Below, one piece after another: positions 26,423 to 38,600 of a stretch of DNA of 64,000 nt. A program made the position numbers and the translations under genes. The stretch lies in assembly GCA_037447655.1 (NCBI GenBank), contig JBBHKE010000556.1:29492-93491 (forward strand), read 5' to 3'. The DNA is from Zygnema cylindricum. Its lineage: Eukaryota > Streptophyta > Zygnematophyceae > Zygnematales > Zygnemataceae. Positions within the stretch are counted from its first letter, which is position 1. Every line of letters starts with the position of its first letter. The notes beneath the pieces are model-generated. The model had not been told where the DNA came from and did no database searches. It worked only from the letters and a program-made list of their open reading frames with translations.

Positions 26423-28972
26423 TAGGAAATCTTTCAGGATCTCCTTACATTGGACATTTAGTGGCTCAAATGAGGAGTTTCTTTTAGTTCTTATGCTTCT
26501 GACATTCTATTGGATTTTTAATTTCGGAAGTGCTAGCTGGTCCCTTTATACCTTCCAGTGTGACACACTAAAGTTACTTTGGGACATCCATTTGTTGTTG
26601 TAGCTGGCTGAAATCTTGTTTTATCAACTGGGAAAAACCAAAAAAAAAAAAAAAACTGTTTAAACTCGTATGGCTATAGAAAAAAAAGAAAAAAGAAAAA
26701 TAAGTGGAGAAAAAAACGAACACCGTCTTTAATCTCAAATCACAACTTCCGAAAAACTCCAAAAAAACCTCGAAAAATTCCCCGAATATCTTCCGTTCGA
26801 CTTCCGTTTGACTTCCGTTGAAGTTCCGTTCCGGTTTGTTTTTTTTTTTTTTTTTTTTTAAATTGTCCTGGACTTTTCAATCAGACAAGAGGTTTGGAAC
26901 GTCTAGCTCCTTGCCTTTTTTTTAGTTTTACAAGGAAATGGAGGTATGGCATAATACTTGAGCAATGGCTGCATAGTTATGGTAACAGCAAAGAAGTTAT
27001 TTGCTTAAGTTGTTGAAATGGCGGGTAGCACTTGCAACAGGGAAAATTATTCCTTTTACTGCTACACTGTCCAACAACGTCGCTATGGATGTTTGTATTT
27101 CTGTTTCAAGAGTTCACACTGATTCATACAGTTTTTACCAATGAACATCTTTTCTATGGTTATGCAATGTCAACTGTAATTAGGGTCAATACTTGCGATT
27201 TGACCATGCAAGCTAGTTTCCTTGCAACCTGGTAAAAGTACAATTGTATTACTGAAATGAAGTATACACCGTTTGCAAGTGCTAAAGCACAAACTGAACA
27301 CTTAAAGAAACGATGACTGATTGTCTTAAATCAGAATGAAAAATTTGTTGCAATTATTACTCGAACTGGTGCCTGTTTGGTCGATGATGTTATGGTTTTT
27401 TTTGGGGAAGTTTCCGTCGTGACTTGCAACCGTGCTCATAGTGGATAGAACAAATTGTTGTTTATTGTAAATTGGTTTGGCTTCTTTGGCTGGTTGATCA
27501 TCTTCTTAAATGAATGGTTGGTCATTTCTCCCTATTTGAGGCAGAGATAAGTGTGCATTTAGAGTTTGATCAAGAATAGTTGGGTGCAAGCCTGTTTTGA
27601 CTCCTTTGGGCAGTCAGTATGGTAGTTGTAGGGTGATATTTAAGGAGTGTGTTTGGTATAAAACTGGTCCATAGTAATGACCACGTTCCTTGAAAAGCAC
27701 ATGCCAGGCAATTCAACGCAGATACAAAGCGTCTGCAAGATTCCACTCAGTACCTTTGACTTTATATATAGGAAAATGTGCAGCCATGATGTTTAAATGC
27801 TCATTCCCTTGTATTTGAAAGCCGTGAGCCACATATGGAAACCAGAAGAGTCCTGTTCTTGTCCTTACCCTCTTCCTTCAGAGAATACTACTGGATAGTC
27901 AGATTGTGGAAATGGATCTTTCGTAACTCGCTTATTAATGGGTTTTTCTTTGTTTCTCTTTTCATGGGGGGTATCGTCATTTGGAAAGCACAGCACATAC
28001 CGTTATTTTTCAGATCAATGGGCACATTTGCAGTGTCAGGTTTCACGTGTGAAAGGATTGCTACATGGAAAAGTCCTTGTCTTTGAGCGCCAAAAAGTTT
28101 CTTATATGCCCTCTACATTCACGGAGTCGAAGGTACTGTGTTTCTTCTTTGACCACCAGACTCTTTTCAGTAGTTTTACTTTTTCTAGGAACGAAGTGGT
28201 TCAGGTAGTCATGCTAATCTAGTTATGGAGGCAGCAGAAAGCTTCATTTAATGGCCTTAATGATTTAGTCTTGTTGTTTTGCACCTGTTAGTGTGTTTGA
28301 ACTGATCATTTCTAGTTACAGAGTTGTTAACTGTGGCATGGGGATGCGGTTGGGACTTTTTGTTGGCCTGACGTCTTCAGGTTCACCATCATGGGGCTTT
28401 CTCAAGGTGTGTCCTACATCTGTTTGTCCCCTTTTGGCTCCCTTCACAGAGCGTTGTTGTGTGTTTTTCACGTTTTCATGATGACTAATGCGAAAGAATG
28501 ATATAAAAACCTTAAATCATTTGGGGAAAGCCAAGTTAGTGTGACACAAGGCCAAAACTCACGAATCTTTCTGCTTCAGTATCATATCGATTAGGTCCAC
28601 TTATATTATTCAGGTCGATGGTCGACGCACAAACGCGAGTGAAACATTACATCATAATTGACATACAGAAAGATTCAACTTCAATATGAAGTCAATGGTA
28701 TGACATTGTGGTACAACAAGTTTCTTTGTTTTTTTTCTTTACATTTTTCTTTCTAGCTCCCATCACAACCTTTTCGCAGTTTATGATGCCAAGTTTCTTG
28801 CTGTCTTCTCGTCTTTTTCCTTTGTCTAAGCTATCCAATCTTTACCTCTCTACTTACCTCGTTCCTAAGCATTACTGTTATTTCTCTCTTTCAGGGTTTG
28901 ACTTTTATGAGGAGAGAAGAGACACTGAAATCTTTCTCTCTTTTTCTTGTTCGCTCTACTAGGTTTTCACTA
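26423..28972. other. Gene-free region with short simple repeats
   Basis: No coding exon is supported here. An A-run lies at about 26640-26654. A short array of CTTCCGTT-like units occupies 26790-26834 and is followed by a T-run to about 26860. Small open frames at 27.8-28.2 kb are not joined by splice signals to the upstream gene. This is probably the 3' flank of the 17042 gene. Confidence 0.5.
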
Positions 28973-29588
28973 CACCGCGAATCGTAATTAGAGAAAAGAA
29001 AAAATTAGAGTAAATAAACAAAAAAAAACATTTAGAGTTATGAACGCTAATTTATGTGATATAACTTTTTCACAGAGGAAGTTTACTCTAATTTATTTAA
29101 GTACTCTATATTGGGTTATGTCGGCAATAGTTACCCGCGCTGTAATTATGAACACTAAATTACGTAGACGTACAAAATCTGTCAGTCCGTATAGTTTGAC
29201 GTCATTATGACGTTAGTACTATTTGTCGCGCTGAATGTGAGTTAATGTTCACACTGACGACGATGCTGTCGACGGACGAGAGTTATGCGAACGACCTTTT
29301 TTCGATTAGATTGATTTTTTTGTTTAGTGCGATTTCACGTGCGAGCGCGATTCTATTAAATCATTATTTGTACCTTTTTACTTATAAAAGTACAAATTTG
29401 CACGGTCGGACGTCGTCCGTACGCCACACTATTTAAAACAAACGTATATTAAACTTTTTTACGCTAATTAAACCTTATCTTAAATAGTATAATGTAAAAT
29501 TTAGAATCATTTACTCTATTTAAGGTGATAGAGTCGAAATTTAGGGCGACCGAATTAGCGTTATTTACTCTAATTATGATTCGCGGTG
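28973..29588. mobile_element. 616-bp MITE with TA flanks (Tc1/mariner-like ends)
   Basis: The left end CACCGCGAATCGTAATTAGA and the right end are inverted repeats of at least 20 bp with one mismatch. The element is flanked by TA on both sides (28971-28972 and 29589-29590), the target duplication typical of Tc1/mariner elements. The interior is AT-rich and non-coding, so it would need transposase from elsewhere. A related right end lies at about 57128-57149. Confidence 0.75.
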
Positions 29589-29694
29589 TACTGTACATGC
29601 CATTTGTAGACGTAGGCGATTGCTTATGTTGTCCACGTGTGGGCGTCGACAAATGTCCGTAGTTTGTTGGCCTCTACACGTTTCGCAAGATATT

Positions 29695-29895
29695 GGCGAC
29701 GTCTACAACTGTCACATATTCGAAGTAATGAAGGCACAAGTAACGATTGACATATGCACATTTTGAAAAGTACACCGTAAAATCTGCGCTAAAATCCAAA
29801 GTAATGTTTCAAAGTTTCGGTTACATGGGAACACGCCCTATGTCAATCGTTACTTGCGCCTTCATTACTTCAAATATGTGACCGTTGTAGACGCC
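29695..29895. repeat. Foldback: about 56-bp inverted arms around a 86-bp loop
   Basis: The arm 29695-29753 is the reverse complement of 29840-29895 with about four mismatches and a short indel. The loop matches sequence from the right part of the 15404-16349 TIR element, and so do the arms. It is therefore a rearranged, inverted copy of that family. If transcribed it would form a long hairpin. Confidence 0.75.
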
Positions 29896-30087
29896 TACAA
29901 AATGTGGAAGTGGGTCAAAATGATAATAACGCCAAATTGACATATTTTCCAAAGTTCCAAGATGACGCAAAATGTACTTTGTTTATTGCCCATTTTTCGT
30001 ATGGCGTAAGATTTTATCGTTGCAAGTCTCATTTTTTGTGAAAATGACGGAAAAAAACCCTTACTTGAACACATGGGCACACACCCT
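29896..30087. mobile_element. Inverted end of the 15404 TIR family
   Basis: Read on the minus strand from 30087, this matches the left end of the 15404-16349 element, including the terminal motif (here ACATGGGCACACACCC at 30070-30085) and the following 'ACTTGAACAC'-type sequence. It joins the foldback at 29695-29895. The boundaries of the original insertion are not clear. Confidence 0.6.
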
Positions 30088-30997
30088 AAGGGTATGTGCC
30101 CATGTACCTGGTACTTTGAAGTGGTACTTTGGATTTTAGTGAAGATTCTCCGTACTACTTTTCAAAGCCTTCCAATGTGCGAAAATGTGACGGTTGTGGA
30201 CATGGGTACAACTTGTGACGATTGAAGACGACTACGAAACTTACGACAATTGGTGACATATAAAAAATTAGCAACGGTTGTAGATGTCTACTCTAGTTTG
30301 TGACATTGTAGATGTCTAGGGTTTCGTGACATTGTGACGTCATGTTCACTCATGACAACGTCGACATCATTAATTCAAGAACACTTCGCTATGGCTAACC
30401 GATTTTGGTTTTTCAACTTTTCTCACTCGACTTGCCATCAAAATATGCCCAAAGGTAGGCAAAAGAATTATTTCTCAAAGCTCTTTCATTTCATTCCCGT
30501 ATTGCCATATTTCATTCCGAAAAGTGCGAGAAGGAGAGGGAGAGGCGACGACAACGTAAACTTCTACAAAGGACCCATGAATGAAAGTGAAGGACCGAGA
30601 CCCCTACAACTTTTTTTTCGTACATGACGGGTACTAAAAAAATAGTGAGTACTCTCCCTTGTGCTAAAGATTTCCCACTTAGGTGGCGAATGCGTGGATG
30701 TTTTTTCATTTGTTGTTTGAGTGATACTTTCAATAAAATCACCTCGCGAGGTGGTTTTTGATAAAGTTTTTTGATAACCTAGATGCGCGTGCCCGTGGGT
30801 CGAAAAGAGAAAAAAACGCCAAAATAAGTACAAAAGAAGACAGAAATGGAGAACATTAAAAGTATCAAGGTCACATTCATTCTAATGTGTTAAAAACATT
30901 TTTTTCGTACTGTTAAAGATTTTCTTGTTGGGCATTGAAGTTCAGAAGAAAACGACAGAAAAAAACAGGATACTTTAACACAGGGACACATACCTTA
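30088..30997. mobile_element. Second TIR element, about 910 bp
   Basis: The left end AAGGGTATGTGCCCATGT (30088-30105) and the right end, which reads inverted as AAGGTATGTGTCCCTGTG (to 30997), are imperfect terminal inverted repeats related to those at 15404-16349. An internal stretch, minus strand about 30510-30650, resembles 15740-15860 outside the TIR family's core. No transposase is seen. Confidence 0.55.
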
Positions 30998-31194
30998 AGT
31001 ACTTAAGGAACTAATTGAAAATCAAAATACTAGTGTAGTTACTAATGTCGTTTTAATAGCTAAACATACATAATTTTGGGGTGTAACCATGCTATATGGG
31101 CAATGTGTGCGATTGACTTACAGTGTGGTTTGAGATGATAAAGACAAATTTAGTCCAAAAAGCGATTTAAGTTACTTTGTAATTGAACTGTTTC

Positions 31195-31275
31195 ATAGGA
31201 CGATTTCTTTTGCCTTTTTTCTAAATATTTCATAGGACGATTTCTTTTGTCTTTTTTCTAAATATTTTTTCAATC
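31195..31275. repeat. Short tandem duplication (about 45 bp x 2)
   Basis: The segment beginning 'CATAGGACGATTTCTTTTG' occurs twice in a row with small differences, each copy ending in a T-rich 'CTAAATATTT'. It is non-coding. Confidence 0.7.
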
Positions 31276-31699
31276 GAATGAGGACAGGAGGAAGCGCCAC
31301 CTTCAGTACTTACGTTTCAATATATTTTTTGTTGTTCTTTTTTTTCGCTTCTCTTGTCAGCCCCTTTGCCTTATTGTTTTAAGGTGCTGTATAGGTTTTA
31401 AGGTACGACACAGTATGCCCATACAATATGCATACACTGTACATTGTTGCACAATTTGCAACAAACCTTTATTGAATGGGCTCTAAAGATTTCAGGCTAA
31501 AAGTGAAATTGAGTTGCTCGTTAATAGATGGAGAACTAGATGGGCATTAAAATCAAAGACTTCTTTTGGGAACATAGAGTCTTTCAAAAGGGTCAAACGA
31601 GGGTTAAAGTTGTCTACAATTAAGGCTGTCTAATCTCACTAATATAACGACCAAAAATAGGTTCAAATAGTGAATGCTCACAAGGGAAAGGCACCACTC

Positions 31700-32745
31700 T
31701 GAAACATTGAGACCTCCATAGGTCCTCAGAATTGGACAGCTTGCAAGAAGCCTCTAGGATATCCCGGACCCCTTTGTGTTTCAACAAGAATAACTGCCAC
31801 CTTGGTAGACGAAAACTCTGACCACCTTCACCCTTGTGAAGAAAAGACTTCCCTGAGTCGATAACAAAAAGAATCTCTGAGTTTGCACCCTTGAGCAGTA
31901 AGTTATGGAGGGTCAAAGTTGACCTTTTGTACAGAAGCTCTCTGGGAGAGAGGGTCCTATCTACCAATTTTTCTAAGTCCTATCTCTCTCACAAACTCTA
32001 TCTACTGATGTACGGAACCAATCATATAACTCTTCCGTACACAAAAGTACAGCTGCAGGTGTACTTTATGTACTAATACTGTTCGACATCGCCTAAATGT
32101 CAACACGTGGTATATCCGGATTTGCTCCCTTAATCCCCGGGGATGCCACGATCCAATGTCATTCAGCCACGTGTCATCCGATGTGGTGATGACCAAAAAC
32201 CACCGAAATCCTCTTCCGCGATCTCGACATTCATTCCGGCCGTCCGATTAAATGCAAATTTCATCTTGCAGTAATAAATACATGCGCGGTATTCGTTTCG
32301 CTATCGAAACAAATGCGCGGTACTAGTTTTGTTGTCCGTACCCTAATCCGTACATTTACATAACCGAACCTATGTATCTTGTAAATAGTCCTGTTAAATG
32401 AATTTGTCAACGTAGTAATATTTAAGTATTTATGAAACACAATATGTTCTAACATTAGTCATAGACCAAATGGATAGAGCAACCAGCTATCGGCGGCTTT
32501 GACGGCCGGTAGGTACATGGAACAAATCCTGTATCCCACAGCTTTTCTTTTAGTAAATCAACTAATCTACTACCCGTATATCTCAGGATAGCATAGGCAG
32601 CCATGGCTCTAGCTTCATCTCCGACTTTCAGTGACTGCAACAAGTGTGGGAGTTGAAAAGAGAAGTTAGAGGCAGACTGCCTTGGCTTCTTTTCTGCATT
32701 TTATTTTAGACCTAGAAAATACTAAATAAACCATCAATTTCTACA
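31700..32745 (-). mobile_element. Solo LTR of the copia D family (1,046 bp)
   Basis: The sequence runs from TGAAAC to TTTCTACA and matches the LTR at 53346-54370 along its whole length. It is flanked by the perfect 5-bp target duplication CACTC at 31695-31699 and 32746-32750. No internal retroelement sequence adjoins it, so this is a solo LTR left by recombination between the two LTRs of a full insertion. Orientation is set by copia D, whose pol is on the minus strand. Like the other copia LTRs here it is rich in GTAC motifs. Confidence 0.92.
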
Positions 32746-32750
32746 CACTC

Positions 32751-33960
32751 AATGTAAAGTATAAACATTTATCTTATTTAAATCCCCTCGAGGTTAAAGG
32801 TAGTTTGGGAGTCCTCTCGCAAGAGTTTTTTTTAGTAGTCCTTCCCCATGAAATTTGTTTTTCTACAAGGAAAAAAATGTCGCTTGTCAGGGTTTAAAAT
32901 TGACGCATTATTAATGTTAGTTATTAGTTTTTGTAACTTTGGTGTACCCTTGTACACATATACAATTGCATATAACACGGTTAGGCTTGAAAAAAAAATG
33001 TTAGCATTAGACACACATATTATAGAGGTGAGAGCTATTTCACCATTTTTTTATTGTATTTTTGCATATTTTTGCCTTTTGTGATTCGTATGTGAATACA
33101 AAATAAACGTTACTTTCACTAGTGAACACCGAAAATTGTTGTTTTTGTAGGATGACTTACGGTATGGGGTATTTAAAGGCAAATGATTGAAGATTCAATG
33201 AACATTTTGTCAATAATAAGAAAATGGACTGCTCTTGCCACTTAAAACATCTTTTTTTGTTTGGGATTGTTAGTACGATGGTTGCTTTCCTATTAGTGGA
33301 CTTCAATTCGCATTCCCACAAGTGTGTATGGCATTCGTATGCGAGTATTAATTTACTTGCGTTGTATGATGGAAACTCGACCCGATAATTAACATTAGTA
33401 AAGGTCTTCTTACAATTACAAGCACCTCCTAATAGAGTGACAACTTTTAGGGTGAACCCCTCCTTAGTTTCTATTTTAAATCATTTTTATTATAAATATA
33501 TTATGGCTCTCCAAGTAATGAGGCGTAAACATTGACCGCCCGATGTATTTTTTTTTCGGCATCCTTGACCCAATAGCTCAATCCAACCAGTTTGTGGCTA
33601 CCACCTCTTTGGCTATAAATTGATCGTGTACAATATATACACCCGATAATTAAGACAAGTTCCACCATGGACGAGCAATGATAACTATACACATGATATA
33701 AGCGATGTGACATTGGACAAGGTGGATGTTAACGTAACAATAACAAAATATTTGGCGTGGGATCTCGCCATGGAGTGCTATCGATCGACCTTCGTCGAAG
33801 GAATTTCGGGTTTCAAACATTACATCACACTTCGTACAATGATATAGTATGCATACAAAGATGTTACACTTTACTACGTTTTGTTGAAATTAATAGATTT
33901 ATAGAGTATTTTCTAGGTATAAATATGTTAGTATAAAAGGAAAAAGAAAAGGACGGACAG
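32751..33960. other. Gene-free AT-rich stretch
   Basis: I see no supported gene, RNA or mobile element here. The open frames are under 80 codons and AT-rich. Confidence 0.5.
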
Positions 33961-34017
33961 CTTGCCTCCACCTCCTCTTTCTAGCCCCCATACTTGTTGT
34001 AGTCACTGAAGGATAGA

Positions 34018-34179
34018 GAGGGTGGTTGAACCATGGCTACCTTAGTTCAACAGGCAGTTATTTTTAGTAGGTTACTAAAAAGAAACCTGACGGACCCAGG
34101 ACTTGATCGAGGTACTTGCCGTCCGACAAGTTGGTCGGTAGAGGTCAACTTTATCCTGTTAGACTAGGACCAATGCTGT
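34018..34179 (+). mobile_element. Partial LTR related to copia A
   Basis: The order of blocks ('CCATGGCTACC', a GTTACTAAAA stretch, then a tRNA-like block on the opposite strand) parallels the first third of the copia A LTR that follows. It seems to be a decayed LTR fragment of a sister family, cut by or adjoining the copia A insertion. No internal region remains. Confidence 0.45.
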
Positions 34180-34855
34180 TGTTGAAAATAGGTAATTAAT
34201 AGTTCACTTCTAAATTTTAGTTAGAATGTAAAGAGAGAGAAAGAGAGAACCAAAGGCACGCCATGGCTACCGCGTCATTTAGAAGGAGGCAGAATGAAAG
34301 AGAAGGTATTTTACTATTTGTAGCAAAATACTACCTCTGACCGGATTTGAATCGGGGTCTCCAGCCTACTATTTAGACCTAAGCCTTATCAATTAAGGCA
34401 CTAGCGAAACGTTATACGTCCTACGTTTTACGCATATTCATCTATTTATTAAACGGACTAATTTACAGCAAACTAACGAAAACACGCATTAATAAATTCA
34501 TGTATGGAAGCGAATCGAAGCCGCATAAATACAAATGATCAGACGGCCATAATTGCACCCGCCACCCGCAATAAACTTTCGGCGGCCTTTGGGGATAGCG
34601 TCACGCAACGCCACGTGGCACCATACTATTCGATACCGGAGAAGATGGGAGGAGGAACCATGGCTCCCGTTTTGACAAGCGTCACTTTGAAAGCCATGTC
34701 GTACAATGGTCGTACAATAAGTACATCGCCTACTGTACCTTCTTGTACTATATAGTATTTTTATTGGACTAGGGTTTAGTAGTAGGCATTCGTAAGTAGG
34801 CAGACCAGGACTTAGTGAAATTTAGGTACCTCTCTCTAAGAGAGCTTGTAACTAT
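34180..34855 (+). mobile_element. Copia A 5' LTR, 3' end deleted
   Basis: It starts TGTTGAAAATAGG and matches 39118-39789 closely, up to 'GAGAGCTTGTAACTAT'. The 3' LTR then continues for about 227 bp more, so the end of this 5' LTR, the primer-binding site and the start of gag have been deleted. A TATATAGTA motif at about 34747 is a plausible core promoter. An antisense tRNA-like block lies at about 34335-34402. Confidence 0.82.
34340..34402 (-). other. tRNA-derived module inside the 5' LTR
   Basis: Read on the minus strand there is an A-box-like TGCCTTAATTG and, downstream, a B-box-like GATTCAAATCC. The acceptor stem is not conserved, so this is not a functional tRNA gene. The same block is in the 3' LTR (39271-39341) with a perfect B box, and a decayed version lies at about 34090-34170. 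Confidence 0.6.
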
Positions 34856-34860
34856 CACGT

Positions 34861-35634
34861 TTTTTTGGCACCTCCGCCTCTACAGTAGGTAGAACTGCTG
34901 CCACCATCCCTGAAGATGAAGACGAGGAAGGAGAGGAGATTGTCATAGAAGGAGAAAAGGGAGGAGTTGCAACTCAAGTGACACCATTGCCGAAGGCGAT
35001 AGCGACAGCAGCACCACCAGCAACGGCGATAAGGGTTCAGACCGAAAGATCAGAGTATGAAAAGTGGAACTACAAAGACAAGGTTGTTAATCTCTTAATT
35101 CTTAAAAGTGTAGCAAAGGGCATTGCCATTTCCCTTATGCATGTCAAATATTCATCTCAGATTTGGATATCACTAGTTAACAAATATAAGAGTGGATCAT
35201 TACAGCAGCAACAGTTGGCAGAAAACAAGATTGCAACTTATACTTATAAGGGAGGAAGCATGAATAATTATTGCAATGATTTAGGAGCATTATTTGGAGA
35301 GCTAGAGAGTGCAGGTAACTCATGGTATGAGAGACAAAGAGTGAACACATTAATGATGAAACTACTTGAAGAGTATGAGAATATTATTAATCGATTGCAG
35401 GACATAGGAGATAGCAATTGGGATTGGGATGACACAGTGGGAATGATTTTAGTGAAAGAAAGCACTATAGAGCTTAGGAGAGGGAGTCCAAGTGTTCAAG
35501 CATTGTCTGCAAGAGCTGATTGGCGTAAACGTGATGAGGAGAGAGAAAGATTCTTATCAAAACTTTGGAGGAAGAGGACAAAGAGGAGAGGAACTTTTCG
35601 AGGAGGATTATGTCACTTCTGCAAGAAACCGTGA
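34861..35634 (+). pseudogene. gag: Copia A gag, N terminus lost
   Basis: The reading frame is open from before 34978 and encodes the C-terminal two thirds of a copia gag. It includes 'KSVAKGIAISLMHVKYSSQI' and a basic stretch ahead of the zinc knuckle 'CHFCKKP'. The knuckle is broken by TGA at 35632-35634 where glycine is expected; the rest (H-x4-C) continues in the same frame after the stop. The missing N terminus matches the deletion that also removed the end of the 5' LTR. The element cannot make an intact capsid protein. Confidence 0.85.
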
Positions 35635-35640
35635 CACTAT

Positions 35641-38600
35641 ATGGCAGATTGTGGCAAACTTGCAGATCTTCGACTAAAAGATGGGCAAGGGACCTCAAGA
35701 AATGGAGGAAAGAAAAAGGCTTTCCTAACTCAAGTTCATGATGAGCAACAGAACGAAGAAACCGAACAGGAAGAGGAGCTTGAGGAGCTTGAGGAGCTTT
35801 TTCTTAATCCGAAAAACACTGAAAAACATGTTGACATTCCACGGAGACAAAAGTGTGCTTTCGGAGGTAACATGGATCCACCTGAAGATGGGTGGATCAT
35901 AGACTCAGGGGCTTCAATGCATATGTGCAAAGATAAAAGGTGGATCACTAAACTGAGAATGATCCCAACAGTTGAGATAGAGTACGGAGATGGTAGAGTA
36001 GAAACCACAAGTCTTGTTGGAACTGTTGACTTGAAGGTTCTAGTTGATGGAAAGGCCTCAATTGCAACACTCTTAGACGTTCTTTACATTCCACAACTTA
36101 GTAAGAACTTGGTCTCAACAGCTGTCCTAGATGAAAAGGAGTTTAAAACAGGAACTAGGAATGGAATCTTCACTACAAGCTTTGATAATAAGGTATATTT
36201 CATAGCTGAGAAAGGCAGTCAGGGAATGTTCAAAATTTTTCTTTGCAATGAAAAGAGTGTTCTCTACTCGTGTGCAAGTGTTAGATGATGCTTTTGCACA
36301 AAAGGTTGGGGCATGTGCATCTAGATAAATTAAAGAAAATGAAAAAAAAAGAATAGTGGAGGGTATTACTTTTGAGGATGATGAGACCTTTGATGATTGC
36401 AGTGGATGTGCCCAAGGGAAGATTCATAGACTTCCATTTCCAAAGGCAACCACATTTAGGAGAGAGAAAGTATTGGATCTAATTCACACCGATGTTTGGC
36501 GACCTGCTGGATATGCTTCACATGGGGGGAAGAGGTGGATGTTAACTATCACAAATGATTGGTCTAGATACACGAAGGTATACTTTCTCAGACATAAGTC
36601 AGAGGTATTGAGATGTTTCAAAGAGTATGAAGTATGGAGTGAAAAATTACACGAAACCTCAATAAAAGAGATAACAAGTGATAATGGGAAAGAATACACC
36701 TCAAGGGAATTTGAAGAATATCTTAAAGGAGAAGGAATTCATCATGAGAAAACTGTTCCCTATAATCCGGAACAAAATAGAGTCGCAAAAAGAGTGAATA
36801 GAAATTTAGGAGATATATCCAAAAGTATGTTAACTAATAACAGGATAGGGTTGCAGTTTTGGGCGGAGTCTATGAACTATGCTAATTTCATCAAAAATAG
36901 AGTCCTAACTTCAGCAAATAAGGAGGAAACTCCGTATGAGAGGTGGACAGGAAGAAATCCTGATTTGTCTTGTTTGAGAGTGTTCGGAAGTCAAGTCTAC
37001 AATTTGGATTCTGATAAGACTAAATGGAATTTAGAGGGGAGAGGGAAGCCAAGATATCTTGTAGGATATGATGAGAGCACAAAAGGATACCGAGTGTATG
37101 ACTTGAAAAAGAGAGATATAATTTTAGTAAAACACATAGTGGTGATGAATGAAAAGAAGTCCATTGATCCATTCAAATATAATAAGGAAGTCAAAATCAA
37201 ATTTGAAACGGATCAGTTTTCTGACTTTGACTTTGAAAATGAAGAGAAGGAAGAGGGAGAAAAAAAAATATCTGCAAATCTACTTAAGGAGAAGGAGGTA
37301 AGGACAACATCCGAGGCAACGCCACAATACGAAGTGGAAACAGATGAGGGACTTGATGAGACAGCGGAATTGGAAGATAGGGTAGCTGAAAATCTCCCTA
37401 AACAAAACCCAAGGATGCCTTCCAAACCGGCGTCCGATTTTGAAGGGGGAAGAAGAAGTAGTAAACGACTTCAAGAAAGACAAGTAAATAACCAACTCAT
37501 AAAGATGTCTCACCCAGATGAACCTCAAACATACTTAGAGGCCATAAACACTCCAGAAAGTAGCCGGTGGATCATACGTATAAATGAAGAAATGGCCTCT
37601 ATCATGGAAGCCAATACATGGGAGTTGGTAGATTGTACACCGGACCGAAAACGGATCGGATGTTAGTCGGTTTTTACACTTAAATTAAACCCGGATAATA
37701 CCATTAAGAGGTACAAAACTAGGTTAGTTGCAAAAGGATATACTCAGAAAGAGGGGATAGACTACGAAGAAACCTTTGCACATGTAGTCACATTTCCTTG
37801 TGTTAGAATCCTTTTAAGTATAGCCGTAGCGGAGGATATGAAAATACACCAGATGGATATTAAAACGACCTTTTTGCACGGAGAGTTGGAAGAAGAAATT
37901 TACATGAGGCAACCGGAAAGATTCGTGGAAAGTGGGGAAGAAAACAAAGTTTGCAAACTGATAAAATCACTCTATGGGCTTAAGCAAGCCCCGCGACAGT
38001 GGAATATAAAGCTCGACGAATATTTGACCGGTTTGGGGTATATCAGAATTAGTTCAGATCACTCCATATATTTATTTGAGGACAAGGATGGAGTGATATT
38101 TATTGCTATTTATGTGGATGATTAGTTGGTCTTAAGCAAGTCCTTAGATAAAATTAACAAACTAAAACGGGATATTAGAAGCCGCTTTAACATGAAAGAT
38201 CTCGGCGAAGCAAAGTATATTTTGGGAATTCAAATGGAGAGAGATAGAGGGAATAGAATTATAAGACTCACTCAAAAAAAACAATTAGTAATATGCTAGA
38301 AAAATTTCAAATAGTGAAAGCAAACTAATGTACTACTCCCATGGATTTGAAGAAAGTGTGTGAGGGGAGTAAACAGAGAGCAATATTGATCATTAATGAT
38401 GAGATAGATGCGATAGAGAGAAGATTTATGGAAAATATCCCTTATCGGCAGATTATAGGTAGTTTAATATATTTTATAAATTGTACCCGGCCGGATATAG
38501 CTGCAGCCGTAGGAGTCCTCAGCAAGAGTCTAAATGAACCAAGAAAGAGAGACTGGAGGCTGCCAAAAGGGTGATGAGGTATCTGGTGGGGACAAGGGAA

